Source of the DNA: Cyanoderma ruficeps
Lineage: Eukaryota; Chordata; Aves; Passeriformes; Timaliidae
DNA: 64,000 nt
Reading direction: 5' to 3'
NCBI GenBank assembly: GCA_008694505.1
Contig: VZDJ01007753.1
Span: forward strand, 22,657,800-22,721,799
The position numbers and the translations under genes were made by a program. Under the pieces are notes generated by a model. That model was not told where the DNA came from and did not search any database. It saw only the letters and a list, made by a program, of their open reading frames with translations. Every line of letters begins with the position of its first letter. The stretch's first letter is position 1. Below are positions 37,660-48,763 of this stretch, piece after piece.

Positions 37660-38040
37660 AGCAAGATGTTGTGGAAGTGGGGATTTCTGCAGTGATGGCT
37701 TCTGTTGGAGGAGGCCAAGGGGCTGCCACCAGTGTTGGGTAGCCAGTTCCAGACAACTCAGCAGCAGACCCACCCCAGACCAAAGCTGAGCCAGTCTGTG
37801 CTGCCTCTGTGAAAACCTATTGTTAAATTGCAGAAAACACAATGGGGGAGGGAATCGGCACACAGAGATAGAAGAGGAGAGAAAGCAAGAAAGAGATTGA
37901 GATTCAAATTGTAATAGGAATAAAACTAGAAAGAGACTGAGAAATGAGAAACAGAAGAGAACAGTCAGAGATATCTCCATGATGGAGCAGGTTCTCCCAT
38001 GAAATGGCTGCAGTCTTTGGAGAACATTATGCTGCCCAGC
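37660..38040 (+). mobile_element. Degraded avian interspersed repeat next to the CR1
   Basis: The stretch contains the ordered words GGCTGCCACCAGTGTTGGGT, AGCCAGTTCCAGA, GCAGACCCACC, CAAAGCTGAGCCAGTC and GCCTCTGTGA, then a degenerate TATTTAAG-like site (CTATTGTTAAATTG, about 37818), a purine-rich GAGAGAAAG section, and ATGGAGCAGGTTCTCC. I recognise this order from a repeat widespread in bird genomes, but I cannot name the family with certainty; it may be the 5' part of a CR1 lineage or an LTR. It starts 68 bp after the CR1 3' end. The minus-strand open frame of about 148 codons at 37618-38064 lies entirely over this repeat and should not be taken as a gene. Confidence 0.55.
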
Positions 38041-38049
38041 AATCAAAAA

Positions 38050-41000
38050 ATATGCTGAAATCAACTGAGACTAAATTAGGTCATTAAAATTATCTGAATA
38101 TAAATAATAAAGTGAACAAACCTGTATCATTACTTTGTTATATGTGACTTTCTTTTAAGTCTAGGGCTACCAAGAGAAGAATGATTTCATGAAAACAAAG
38201 AGGTCTTGTTTTGGAAAGGTGTAACATATTTTGGAATACTGTCGGTGCTAAAGGAGAAAATGTCAGCATCAGAAAATTATTTCATGCATCTAACTTCTTT
38301 TGCTTTTTCTGAAATACACCTATCAGCTGCTACAATTGCTGTTGTCATTATATCTGTTGTAGAAGAAGCAAGCAATTGCTTTGCCTAGGCTTGTGCAATC
38401 TCAAACTAATCCTTTGCAAGCACGAGGACAGATTAACCCTAGTGTGCAGTTTAGATATCTATGCTTGTAATAAAAACTACTTGAAAAACCAAATGTGCAC
38501 TCAAAAGGGAAATTATTATAACTGCTGTTAAGGGAAACAAGTGTTTAGACTCTTCACAGCTTCAGGATAACTGTTAATTAGATAATGTATTCTGAAAGCC
38601 AGAGAGAGATATTAAGATCATCTGATTTTTCCTCCTGCATAATATGGGATTTAGGACCTTCCTGAATTAATTACTGCATAAATTAGGATGAAATATATAG
38701 AAAAACATCTTATCATGGCAGAAATACTTACTGTGATATGGACTCCTCTTACACATTTGACAAACAATTCCCTGATTTGCATGACTTTTCCAAATAAGTT
38801 CCCAAGACATTTTATGTTAGATAACTATATAAGGTACAGGACACCACAATTGTTTCTAATATTGCACATGGAATTTCTAATAATCTTTGATGTTTTTACT
38901 GTAATGCAGTAAAAATATGCATTTCATCTTCTTGCATACTTGAAGATGAAAAGACAAAAGAAATTACTGATCAAAATTCTGGTCAATGATTGGCTTGGTT
39001 CTTTATTAATTAGCCTATGCTGCCTTCCAAAGACCAAATATTACCCGCTGAAATCAGAACATGACAGAAAGAAATGCTAATTTCAGTTTTTTATCAGAAT
39101 ACTGACAAATCCTTGTGCTAGTAAAGCACAACAAAACAGGTATATTAGAGGAATATAGTGATGTTCTTTTGGTAAAATCATGATTGTTAATTCCTGGTTC
39201 CAAAAATTCCCTTTAATTGACTGTATAAATGTAAAATAATTATGTTTAAATGTGGAAAGATGAAACTCTAAACTTGGTTTGCTTGTCACAAAGTGCCTTT
39301 TTTATTTAAGTCTGAACTTGTAGTTAGTATGACGAATTGCTCTTTTAATGAGCCTTCTTTATTTATTAAAACATTTGTGTTTTCAAATTTTTGTAAGGTA
39401 GATGTGTGTAATTTTCATTTTTATTTAGAAAAATACTACTTAGGTTGAATAAAAAGAAATATTTATTATATTACATTCAGTGTGATGCATTTCTTAAATT
39501 TCCTTTGTTAGTTGCAAAGACAACTGTATATAAGTATGAACTATCTCATTGTTAATTATTCTTGGGGCTTTTTTCTTAGTATATTTGGTGGCACCTGCTG
39601 TCTGGACAGTCATGATGAATCCTGCTATAAACCGCATCTGGTTTTCTAGACACTCACTATATTTCTTTGCGAAATTTGAAACTTAAATGTTTGCTAGCTG
39701 TTGTTCTAGAGAAAAGAGGACTCATTTTTTTTTTCTGTTAACTCCTGGAGTACTATAGAAAAATTGAAGTTGACCAAATCTCACTAGTATCAATTTTCAC
39801 TTGGAATTAGTTGCCACCTTGCAAAAAGTTAAAAAAATCGACAAATGAAGGGGCTTTTTTTATCTCATTGTGGAAGGATCTATAGATTATCATGGACAAG
39901 ACTGAAGTCTAGATTTTCTCACACTTAAAAATTTAGTGAACTGCATAATATGTGTCCCTTAGTTGTATTTTCTTCTATATAACATGAAGTTCATAAACAT
40001 AAATCAGTGTTCATAATATAACTACATTTAATGTTGTAAGGCATTATTATAAGACAGAGATATGGGAAACAATTATTGTATTTTCCTGGAATTATATTTA
40101 TAAGGCATGAAATAAGGCCTGTTAAATTTGACTATTCTTTTGTCACTAGATATTTTTCCATGTTTTCATATTCAATTCAAGTGACTATATTAATTAAAGT
40201 TTGGTTATTTCAATAAATGAAATAAGGGTACTTTACTACACATTAAGAGGTTGGTGTAAACATTAGACTCTGTTATGAAGTTGCCCACTTCTGAGAAAAA
40301 GCTGGAAAGTGCAATGTGTGACAGGCATAGGGAGCTGAGGGCGAGGGCAAGCAAAATACAAAACAGAGTGCCCAAGTGAAAGCAGGTGTGAAAGGAAACT
40401 GTGAGCAAGTGCTAGATATATGCATGTCTGTAAGACTGAAATATGCAAAAGTTGTACTGCTGTCTCTAGAAAAAGAGAAAGAATTAATGAAGTCCAAGGG
40501 GTAACGGGCAAACACCAAGCAGACTAAATATTGCGCATGTTACCTAAAACGTACAACTTCTGAGAATTTTTAATGTGTATATGGATAACACATATCTGCC
40601 TAAAACCATTACATTGTTTTAATAAAATTCTGCAATTCCCAAAAGCTGGGAAATTTACTGATAATTTCTGAAAGCTTGAGGTGTTCTATTTTTTTCCTGC
40701 TATAATGTCTCTTTGAATGGGTAGTGGTTATTCTTCAGTGTATAGAAGAGTAAAGCAAAACTAGCAGCGTGAAAGCCAGATACTGCTTTCTTTACAGCCC
40801 AAGTAAGTATACAGTCTGGATGGTGGATAGTATGTTTTCAAGGAATGAAAGAAGGAGCATTCTTACAAGGTTCTTGTTGATCTTGTTTTTCAAAGGATCA
40901 CCAAAAATACATAATATATGGGTTTGATTGGCTTTTTTTGGTTTGTTTTTCTTTTTTTTAATGTGCTCTTGCCTTCAATTATGTAGTAATTACACACTTG

Positions 41001-41360
41001 TTAACAATGAAGAAAAATTGGTGTTGCTAAATGCCAGCTGGAGAGGTGCCTTCTTTGGCCTAATAAGGCAACTGAGAATTAGTATAGGTTATGACACCAG
41101 CACTGAACATTTTAATTATACTCCTTAACCCTTTTTTTTTTTTAATGTGGATAGCCTATCTGCCACCAAAGTGGAAAACATTGCAACATATTGGCAACTA
41201 TTTAATTGAGTGCAATACTGTGATATGATCTGTTTCAATTTTTTGCTTCTTAGAGCACAACTTTATGAAATTTATATTACAATATGGTTTATTTAGCAGC
41301 TGGAGTTTGCAGAATATGCATCAAAAATGACACAAATCAAATAGAACTCTGTTGCAGTAG
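38050..41360. other. Non-coding AT-rich DNA
   Basis: No gene, RNA or named repeat is seen. T runs lie at 39727-39735 and 41132-41143. Open frames are short (up to about 82 codons) and show no domains. Confidence 0.6.
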
Positions 41361-41480
41361 CCCTCTTGTTCGAGAGTAGAAATGAACTGACACACTGACA
41401 TCTTGTTTATCACATCATGAAAAGGGCCCTGGTTTATTCCTCTTTACAGCTCAGCCATTCTGACTCCAACTATTCACTGA

Positions 41481-41660
41481 CTCTGGCTGCAGCAAGCTCC
41501 AGGTTGTAGGTTTCCCTTGCAACCTCTAACTGCTGGTTATTTCCTGCTAAACTGTGACTGCATGTGTTAGTTTGCAGACTCTGACTGCAGGCTTCTACCT
41601 GGCTAGACTACGGCTGCAGGTTGCAACAACAGGCTCTAACTGCAGACCCAGACTGACCTC
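41481..41660 (+). repeat. Degenerate ~28-bp minisatellite
   Basis: The word CTSTGACTGCAGG and variants recur at 41481, 41524, 41552, 41579, 41608 and 41634. The last five copies are spaced 28, 27, 29 and 26 bp; the first is 43 bp before the second. Units share a CTCTRACTGCAGG head followed by a variable tail, often with TTGCAA or CTA words. Confidence 0.65.
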
Positions 41661-41688
41661 ACAGCAGTGATTCTTTCTGCCCAGGATG

Positions 41689-41810
41689 CTCCTTCTCCTT
41701 CTCCTTCTCCTTCTCCTTCTCCTTCTCCTTCTCCTTCTCCTTCTCCTTCTCCTTCTCCTTCTCCTTTCTCCTTTCTTCTTTCTCCTTTCTCCTTTCTCCT
41801 TTCTTCTTCT
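41689..41810 (+). repeat. (CTCCTT)13 array switching to a CTCCTTT heptamer array
   Basis: The 122 nt from 41689 to 41810 are pure pyrimidine. Positions 41689-41766 are 13 exact copies of CTCCTT. From 41761 the period becomes seven (CTCCTTT, CTCCTTT, CTTCTTT, then CTCCTTT three times, to 41802), closing with CTTCTTCT. The frames through it, Leu-rich, Ser-Pro-rich or poly-Arg/Lys, are repeat artefacts and not proteins. Confidence 0.95.
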
Positions 41811-44726
41811 GTCACCTGTATTTCCTTCTCCTACAGAACTCCTCCCACAAAAGATCATTGCCCTTTTGGCTGAGGAAGAGGTGGCAGTTATAGCAACACA
41901 GCTTAGCAACAAATTACACCATATATGTATTTAATAAAAATATATAAATTAAAATCTGTCTTGTAAAAAAAATTGGCTACTATCTCTTCCTTTGTTATTT
42001 GTAAGTTCTCTTAAAAGTTTGAAGAAAATTCTCTTCATGATCCCTTGTATTTGATGAGTTTTTGTACTGAGTCCGCTCTCAGGGAATACCATGAATTTCA
42101 AGGAATTAGTGTTGTTGCCTTTATGGAGCTTTGAGAATATAAACTACTGAGAATTAAATTCAGTCAAAAAATTATCAAAATGGCTGAAGAATAAACATTT
42201 CATTTTAGAAGGTCACTTATATAGCTTCCCCACAAGCTAAAAAAGACAACCCAGTCAGCCAATGAGAAAACGATGAAAGCATTCCTTGCACAGCCACCCC
42301 AGAGACTGGACTCTTGTTGCCTAGCAATTCTGACAGATTATTTACACTTATCTGGACAACACACACCATGAGGTCCAATAAACAACATCAGGATGGTACA
42401 TTTCCTAATGTCAGAATAGTATATTTTGCAGTCACACGATACTCTTTCTTGGAAGGGCTCATATATAATTTTGCAAACAAAGTTGTTTTCCTCTTGGGCA
42501 AAGCCTTTCCTCTTTTCTACTTCATTGTCTGCCGTAAATAATAACATTTTGCAGTTTTTCCCTGATATCCTCGTCTTGCTGGTGTTTGAAAGAAAAGAAA
42601 GCTTCTTTGGTGTACCTCTTAGAATTACACTGACCAGTAACACCATGTTATGAATTATGAAAATACTGTCAGTCAGAATTGGTTGCATTTACCAATTTAA
42701 AACAAATTCCATTTCAAAGCACTTTGCCTGCTATCCAAGGTAATTGGAAAGCCACTTTGAAAAATCTTCTAATGTGTTTTTTAAAATTGACCAAGTTTGC
42801 AGAGGCAGCTTCTTAAACAAAATATAATTAATTTCTATCTGTCTAAGCTGATCAGTGCAGGCTGACAGTCCTTCTACATTCTTTGTTTTAAAACATGAAT
42901 TTTTTTCAATAGACTATACCTCCCTTTCATCTTCCTCTTTTCCCTGTATAAATTGGCACTTTCTGTCTTCTAGGAATCTCATTACCATGCACCGATTCTC
43001 CATTGCTTCGTAATAAAGGTGCCCAGCTGGTGTACCAAAAGAACTGTAAATATCTATTTTTATGTACCAAAGATTTTTTCCCTTATAAACTTATGGTTAC
43101 AATGGCTCTAACATGTCAGTACTTATCTGAATTATCCTAACTCATGATATCTATTCAATTCATTTTCATTCTACATCTGTACTCTTTGGTGCTATACTGT
43201 GACTAAGATGCTCCAAGGTCAATATAGGTAACATTTGACTGATTTCTAGAACAGCAGTTAATTTTAAAAGATCCTGAAAGAACTGAATTATGCCATCTGA
43301 AACTCTAAGTCAAAAAACCCCCAATCAAATCACAAATATATGTCTTGGGATGTACTACTAGCCTTACATACACTTTCTGTGTCATCTTCAGGAGTTTCTG
43401 TCTATATATATAAGATCAGACTACCTGAAAACAAACCTTCAAAATCTAACTGACATTTAAACATGCTTGTTTCTTGATCTGAAACATGAAATTTTTTTTT
43501 CAGACCGTCAGAATTATCACAAAGTTTAACCAACTGTCTTAACAAAATACATGAGAAATGTCAACAGGAAAATAATTTCTCCTTTTCATCTTAGAATATG
43601 GTAACACTAATTTAAGAAATATCTGAAGGGCTGATAACTCTCTGGATTTGCTTTTACTGCTTTGATGGTCATTGGATCATACGAACCAGTAATTAATTTC
43701 CAGAAAATCTCTCAGTTCTCTAATTTAATTGCCTAATAACTTTTTTAGACCAAGTCATTGCCCCAGTCTAATCCCAGCTACAACAGCACATCAATAGCAT
43801 GTTTCCACTTAATCTCAGACTTCCCTCTGATTGCATACATATTTTAAAATTTTACAAGAAGAGTTCCTCCTGTTTGCCTCAGGCTTTTTTCTTTCTTTCT
43901 TGAAGAGATTCTTATTTTTGCAAGTGAAAATTAGCTGCTGGTGTAGGACTTCCATAGGGACAAATAGATCCCTTTCTTTTCCCTAGTATCCTCTGCTTCA
44001 TATCATTGTTTATGACTGCTCTTTTATCCAGTAAAGCAGATCTGTAGAAAATAAAATTACCAGAAAAGGCATAGAGTATAGAAAGGAGGACTAGGACTTT
44101 CTAGAATCATTGAGAGTTTCTTATGAGCGTATATTTTTCTTTCCTTTTATCATTAAGTCAAAATTGATTCTAAGTATTTTGAACTGCATCTTTTGATTTT
44201 AAAGGAAAGCTAAAAGCAGCATTTCCTGTGGGACTTTGGAACTGAATAACAGCCATAAAAAACCCCTAAAACCAGCTGTACACTACTGGGCTTGAAACAC
44301 TTGTGCAGGGTTGGCTTCTTTTTCCTCATGGTTTAATAAAGAAGTACTTTTGTTTTTATGATACTATACAAGATGCTTCAGGTTAATATCAGGACATCAG
44401 AAAAATATCATGAGCCAACAAAGGCAAAATAGAAAACTGCACCAAACTATGGAGGGTCTGATTGCAGAGAGTGAGAGAAAGACATATATTAATTTAAAAA
44501 TATTTACTTTGCCACTAAATTCTGTATTTTTTTTAAAGTATTTTGTATTAAGTCCTTTTATCAGGACTCAAACTGTGTTGCTCTATAGAGGTGAGAAGGC
44601 TTTGTTGATACTGACTGCATTTCGTGATTTTTCTACTCTCATAGGGGAAACATGGTATGCATGAGAACTTTTATATATCATCCCATAATAGCTCTGTTCA
44701 TCACTGCTAGCTTAAGCCTTGATAAA

Positions 44727-44770
44727 GTATGCCTTGTAACATTTGCATGTATGCCTTGTAACATTTGCAT
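44727..44770 (+). repeat. Exact 22-bp tandem duplication containing an octamer motif
   Basis: Copies 44727-44748 and 44749-44770 are identical. Each ends with ATTTGCAT (44741-44748 and 44763-44770), the reverse complement of the POU octamer ATGCAAAT, giving two octamers spaced 22 bp apart. Confidence 0.9.
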
Positions 44771-46077
44771 ACCTGTCACAAAGTGATTAAACATCTTAAT
44801 GAATGTATTTACAGGAAAAAGTAGTAAAATACAACAAACATTTTGCAATGTCCCTTCTTTTACAGGAGTGGTTTTTTTCCTGACAAAAAATAAAAAAGCT
44901 CAAGATTTCTATTTTTATCTGGAGCTCTGTGAACTTCAAGATATTTTATTCAAGCTGCAGTACATCCTGTTGTATGAAGGTGAAAAGTGGCAGTGATCAA
45001 GTTTTAGACAATGAATGTTGCAAGAAAATCAATAGTCTGATTAAAAAAAGAAAGCTCAAGAGGCTTCTAACCCTAGAAAGTTGATTTGTTACTTCACTAT
45101 ATCTCATTGAAAGAGCAAACTATATTAGTCTTTAGATTTACCAGGCGCATTATTCCTTGCGTAGTTTCAAACGTATCAGCAGTAATGAGAAAGAACATCT
45201 TTAGGTTAGCCCCTGTTTTCTCCTAACATATATCAGTTAGATCTGTAGGGAGAAATACTCTATACTCCATACTCTATCAGGCAGGTGAGCTATAAAATCT
45301 GCCAGAACAAGGGACTTCTTTGCACTATTTCTGACCCTGAAGATTAGACTGAAAAAATCTCAGTATCAGACATTTTAAAAATATACTGTTCCCAAAGAGA
45401 CAGTGTGAGTGAAAAAGATATTATACATAGACCAGAAGGGATGTTTATAAGTATAAGTAAGTATGTGTGAAGGAAAAATATGTTAAATGCTAAATACTAA
45501 ATTAAAAAACAAAAAGTTTAAAATATTTATTTAAAGTACTATAATGTATGACAGAGGAAACAATGGTTTAAAACTTGAAAGAGCAGAAGTAAGATATCAT
45601 CTATAACTAGCTAGAGTTTCTAATATAAAGGGATAAAAGAGGTAGGACATTTAAGGCAATATTATCTGAGAAATCATTGAAAAAACATTTTGGGAAAGTT
45701 TCCAAATGGTGAAGCAGAATGCAGTAGGTCAAGGACAAAGCAATCAGTTTCACTGCAAAATATAGGCAACTTCTGTACTAGCAGTGAACTTTTGCTGATG
45801 AACCTCTGTGGACTCTTTCAGGGAGGCAGATTTCTGGGACTCAGTCCAACAAAGCACTTATTTTCAACTTAACTTTAAACATGCAAGTCAACATGTTAGA
45901 CTTAATTCATATAAAAGCATTGAGTGAATATAGCATTTATCAAGACATAGCTTGATAGCTTTTGATTTCAATAAGATCCTCCTTTGTCTTCAGATTCTTA
46001 ATAAATTTAAACTGCTGCAAATCATTAAACTCTTGACTCCATTGTCTTGATACACAATGAGTAAGTGTATATGGGCT

Positions 46078-46140
46078 ACAGCCCAAAACCTCAGAGTATT
46101 TGAACGCCTACTTCACTTGAACAGCGTGAGTAGCTCTGGT
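46078..46140. repeat. Possible old amniote palindromic repeat fragment
   Basis: CTCAGAGTATTTGAACGCCTACTTC followed by GCGTGAGTAG resembles a degenerate copy of a repeat whose core I recall as GGTATTTAGGCGCCTAACTT, frequent in turtle and crocodile DNA and as old remnants in birds. Family assignment is from memory. Confidence 0.3.
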
Positions 46141-46328
46141 CCCCAGTATCCAGAGAAATACATTACTTCTAGAAGAAAATAAAAGACATTAAAGACCAGC
46201 ACACTTGATGAGAGGTATGTTTTTATACAGAGAGAAGCTAGGCAGATGAGGAATCTGCATTTTGGAAAAGAGATGACAGAAACATATCATAGATGTTAAT
46301 AGAATCAAGAGAAGAATGACAATTCACA

Positions 46329-46405
46329 TATCTGTATCTATCTATATATAGGTACAAGTATATATATATTCACAGAGAGAGGGAGAGATTATAGATATAT
46401 AATGG
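46329..46405. repeat. Compound TATC/TA/GA simple sequence
   Basis: ATCTGTATCTATCTATATA is followed by TATATATATATTC, GAGAGAGGGAGAG and ATAGATATATAA: a degenerate compound microsatellite. Confidence 0.75.
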
Positions 46406-48395
46406 AAGAGTTACAAGATACCAATTAAATTACCAGCAGAAAGTTTAAAACAAGTATTATGAAATGTGTGCACAATATGTTTTATTAAACAGTGATGCTT
46501 TTGAATGATAGGATCTACTAAATTTTATTCATCTGGATACAGCCTCTAGTTTGTTGATCCTTATTGCCAGAAATAGAGAACTGATACCACACTGTACTTG
46601 CCTGAACATATAGTCCTTTCAAATTACTGCTTTTGGCTGCTTCCTGAGACTGTTCTCAGCTGGATTGGTCCGATCTTTTGCTGGATTTTTACTCTACAAT
46701 TAATAGAACACATGTACACAAGTAATTCTGGGCCCAGTAATGTGAAATCAAGAAAGCACAATAATGCTGAAAGAAGAAAAAATCTGAATGTATCACTAAT
46801 AATAAAACTCAACACACATTTTATCAATTAGCATTTCATTCATTTATGCCAACATGAATCGTGAGGATGTTTGTAAATTCGCAGTTATTCATTTATGAGT
46901 TAGCTTGCTTTCAGGAAGCAATATGACACAGTTGGCTGAAATTGTAAAATAGCTCTGGTATCTCATCTTCTGCTCACTGCAAAAAAAACCAAGACATCTT
47001 TTTTTGTTTGTTTTTTTGTCTGTTTGGGGTTTTTTATGAACAAGAACCAATAGTCTTAAACCTTGGAGTACAGTGATTGAGAAACACTTTGGGGAAAACT
47101 AATGAATAACACACCGGGGAAAGGATTTTAGGGCAGCTTTAAGGCCAGCTTAGACACTTGTTTCAACAAACAGGTTAGTATCTAACTCAGTCCAATAGTT
47201 GCTTTTGAGCAAGTGGTAACCTAACTTAAAGATGGCTCAATGAGAAATAATTTTTAAAATCACATCTGAAATGGAATTTGTTATAGCCTATGGGGTGATT
47301 TGACTGAAATATAGTCATTAATATGACCTACCACATAACCTAAGCAACGAATTTCTTCATGTACCTTAGTCTCTGAAGAGAAACAATTCAAGGAAGATGT
47401 CTTATCTACCTACAGTTTCCCTAGAAGCAGTAATCTGTTTGCATGCAAGCACTACTGTTCGCCATAGAATTGCCTAGGAAGCTTCAGTTGAAGCCATTAA
47501 TAAATCACAGTGCCATTTCAGAAAGACAATTCAGTTTTTCTTTCATTTTAATTAGCTGGAAAAAATGAAATTCTCTTGGGAAAATGAGAGTAAAGGGAAA
47601 GGGCAAGGCAAAGAGCTGCTCAAGATTAGCTTTTAGAGCAACAAAAAGGTGAAGTAAAATTAGAAGCCATGTCAGATAGCTAGGGAATATGTTTTCACCA
47701 TCAAAAGTAGCTGCTAAGATGAAAATTACACATTGCTGTCTTTAAAATATGAAAGGTTCTGCAGTCTCTGCAATGACATGTCGTTGAAGAAACTGGCTAT
47801 AATCTCCAGACTAACTTCTGTGACATCAGGGAACTGTTTCCTATGAGCTTCAAAGAAAGCCAGAAGTCATCATCTACTACAGTAAGAAAGTATAAGTTTT
47901 GGACTGTATTTCTGCCATTGGTAGAGTATATTTAGAAGACTCCAAAATGGAACATCAAGCAGAGGGAACGTAAATGTTATAGTTAAGTGACCGCTCTAAC
48001 TCATTTCCATTCAAATTTTCAGTTAATTCACAACCCAATAGCATGAGCACTCAGCTTTTTTTCCAGACTTTTTAGGGATTTTGGTTTATGTCACTACCTT
48101 CATAAAGTCTGTACTGTATCAGCTCTCTGGTAAAGTACAATCAGGTGCTGTGCTTTTCAGAAATTTCAGTTCATCTGCTGAGACTTGAAATGACAGGTTA
48201 GTAAAAAATCCCCATGGCAATTTCATCAAGATTCCCTGTAGAAAAATACCAGCTGGACATTTGCATTCAGGTGACATAAGACTCCAAGACGGTTCAGTCA
48301 GACATGTAACTTACTTTCAGTTTGGAGCTATATGTGAGCCACTTTTTGAATGACAACTGAAATGCCTGGCATGTAATACAGAGGTGATCAGAGTT

Positions 48396-48763
48396 GGGGT
48401 TGGAGAAGAGGAGGATCCAGAGAGACCTTATAGCAGCCTTTCAGTACTTAAAGAGGGGTGCAAGACAGCTGGAGAGGGACTTTTTTCAAAGGCATAAGAC
48501 AAGGACTAGTGTCCTTAAACTGAAGAAAGGTGGGTTTATATTGGATTTTAAGAAAAAATTCTTCATGGTGAATGTGGTAAGCCACTGGAACAGGTTGCCC
48601 AGAGAAGTGGTGAATGCTCCATTCCTGGATGTGGTCACAGACATGTAGGATGGGGCTTTGAGAAACTTATTGTAGTGGAAGGTAGCCCTGCCCATGGCAG
48701 GGGGCTGGAATAAGACAGTCTTTGAGGCTCCTTCCAACCTAAACCATTCTATGATTCTATAAT
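48396..48763 (+). mobile_element. CR1 LINE, 3'-end fragment (ORF2 C-terminus and 3' UTR)
   Basis: A second CR1 retrotransposon remnant, unlike the one at 37285. From 48397 a frame shows the ORF2 C-terminal region: EKRRIQRDLIAAFQYLKRGA, then a shortened linker, KKKFFMVNVVSHWNRLPREV (about 48549-48608), and a stop at 48646. The 3' UTR carries the words GTAGCCCTGCCCATGGCAGG, CTCCTTCCAACCTAAACCA, and the terminal ATTCTATGATTCTATAAT (48746-48763). An 84-codon frame is still open across the ORF2 end, but the remainder of the reverse transcriptase and the endonuclease are absent through 5' truncation. Its longer 3' UTR and ATTCTATGAT tail show it belongs to a different CR1 lineage from the copy at 37285-37592. 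Identity as CR1 is secure. Confidence 0.92.

Larger units (their letters stand above)
41367..41905 (-). mobile_element. Possible LTR remnant carrying internal repeat arrays
   Basis: Read on the minus strand, the low-coordinate end looks like the 3' end of an avian LTR. An AATAAA (plus-strand TTTATT at 41433-41438) is followed by about 65 nt ending in TCTCGAACA (plus strand TGTTCGAGA at 41367). The opposite end may be TGTGTTGCTATAACTG (plus strand ending near 41901). Between them, in what would be U3, sit degenerate 28-bp repeats (41481-41660) and a long polypurine array (plus-strand pyrimidine, 41689-41810). No target-site duplication, primer-binding site or internal retroviral gene is seen, so it would be a solo LTR with uncertain edges. 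The terminal features are seen; the LTR assignment is inference. Confidence 0.38.
41910..48395. other. Non-coding AT-rich DNA
   Basis: No supported gene. It holds the duplicated octamer segment at 44727-44770, a possible old repeat fragment at 46078-46140 and an AT/GA simple tract at 46329-46405. The minus-strand open frame of 116 codons at 42338-42688 overlaps plus-strand frames and has no recognisable domain. T/G-rich low-complexity sequence lies at 46997-47034. The segment 47495-47560 (CATTAATAAATCACAGTGCC, TTTTAATTAGCTGG) has a conserved-element look but nothing firm. Confidence 0.55.

Noticed and set aside
37618..38064. Minus-strand frame of 148 codons with a hydrophobic segment
   Set aside because: It lies over a recognisable interspersed repeat that reads on the plus strand, and the hydrophobic run comes from the purine-rich stretch.
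41595..41934. Long Arg-, Leu- and Ser-Pro-rich open frames
   Set aside because: They are translations of the CTCCTT/CTCCTTT simple repeat in different frames and strands, with no start context or conserved domain.
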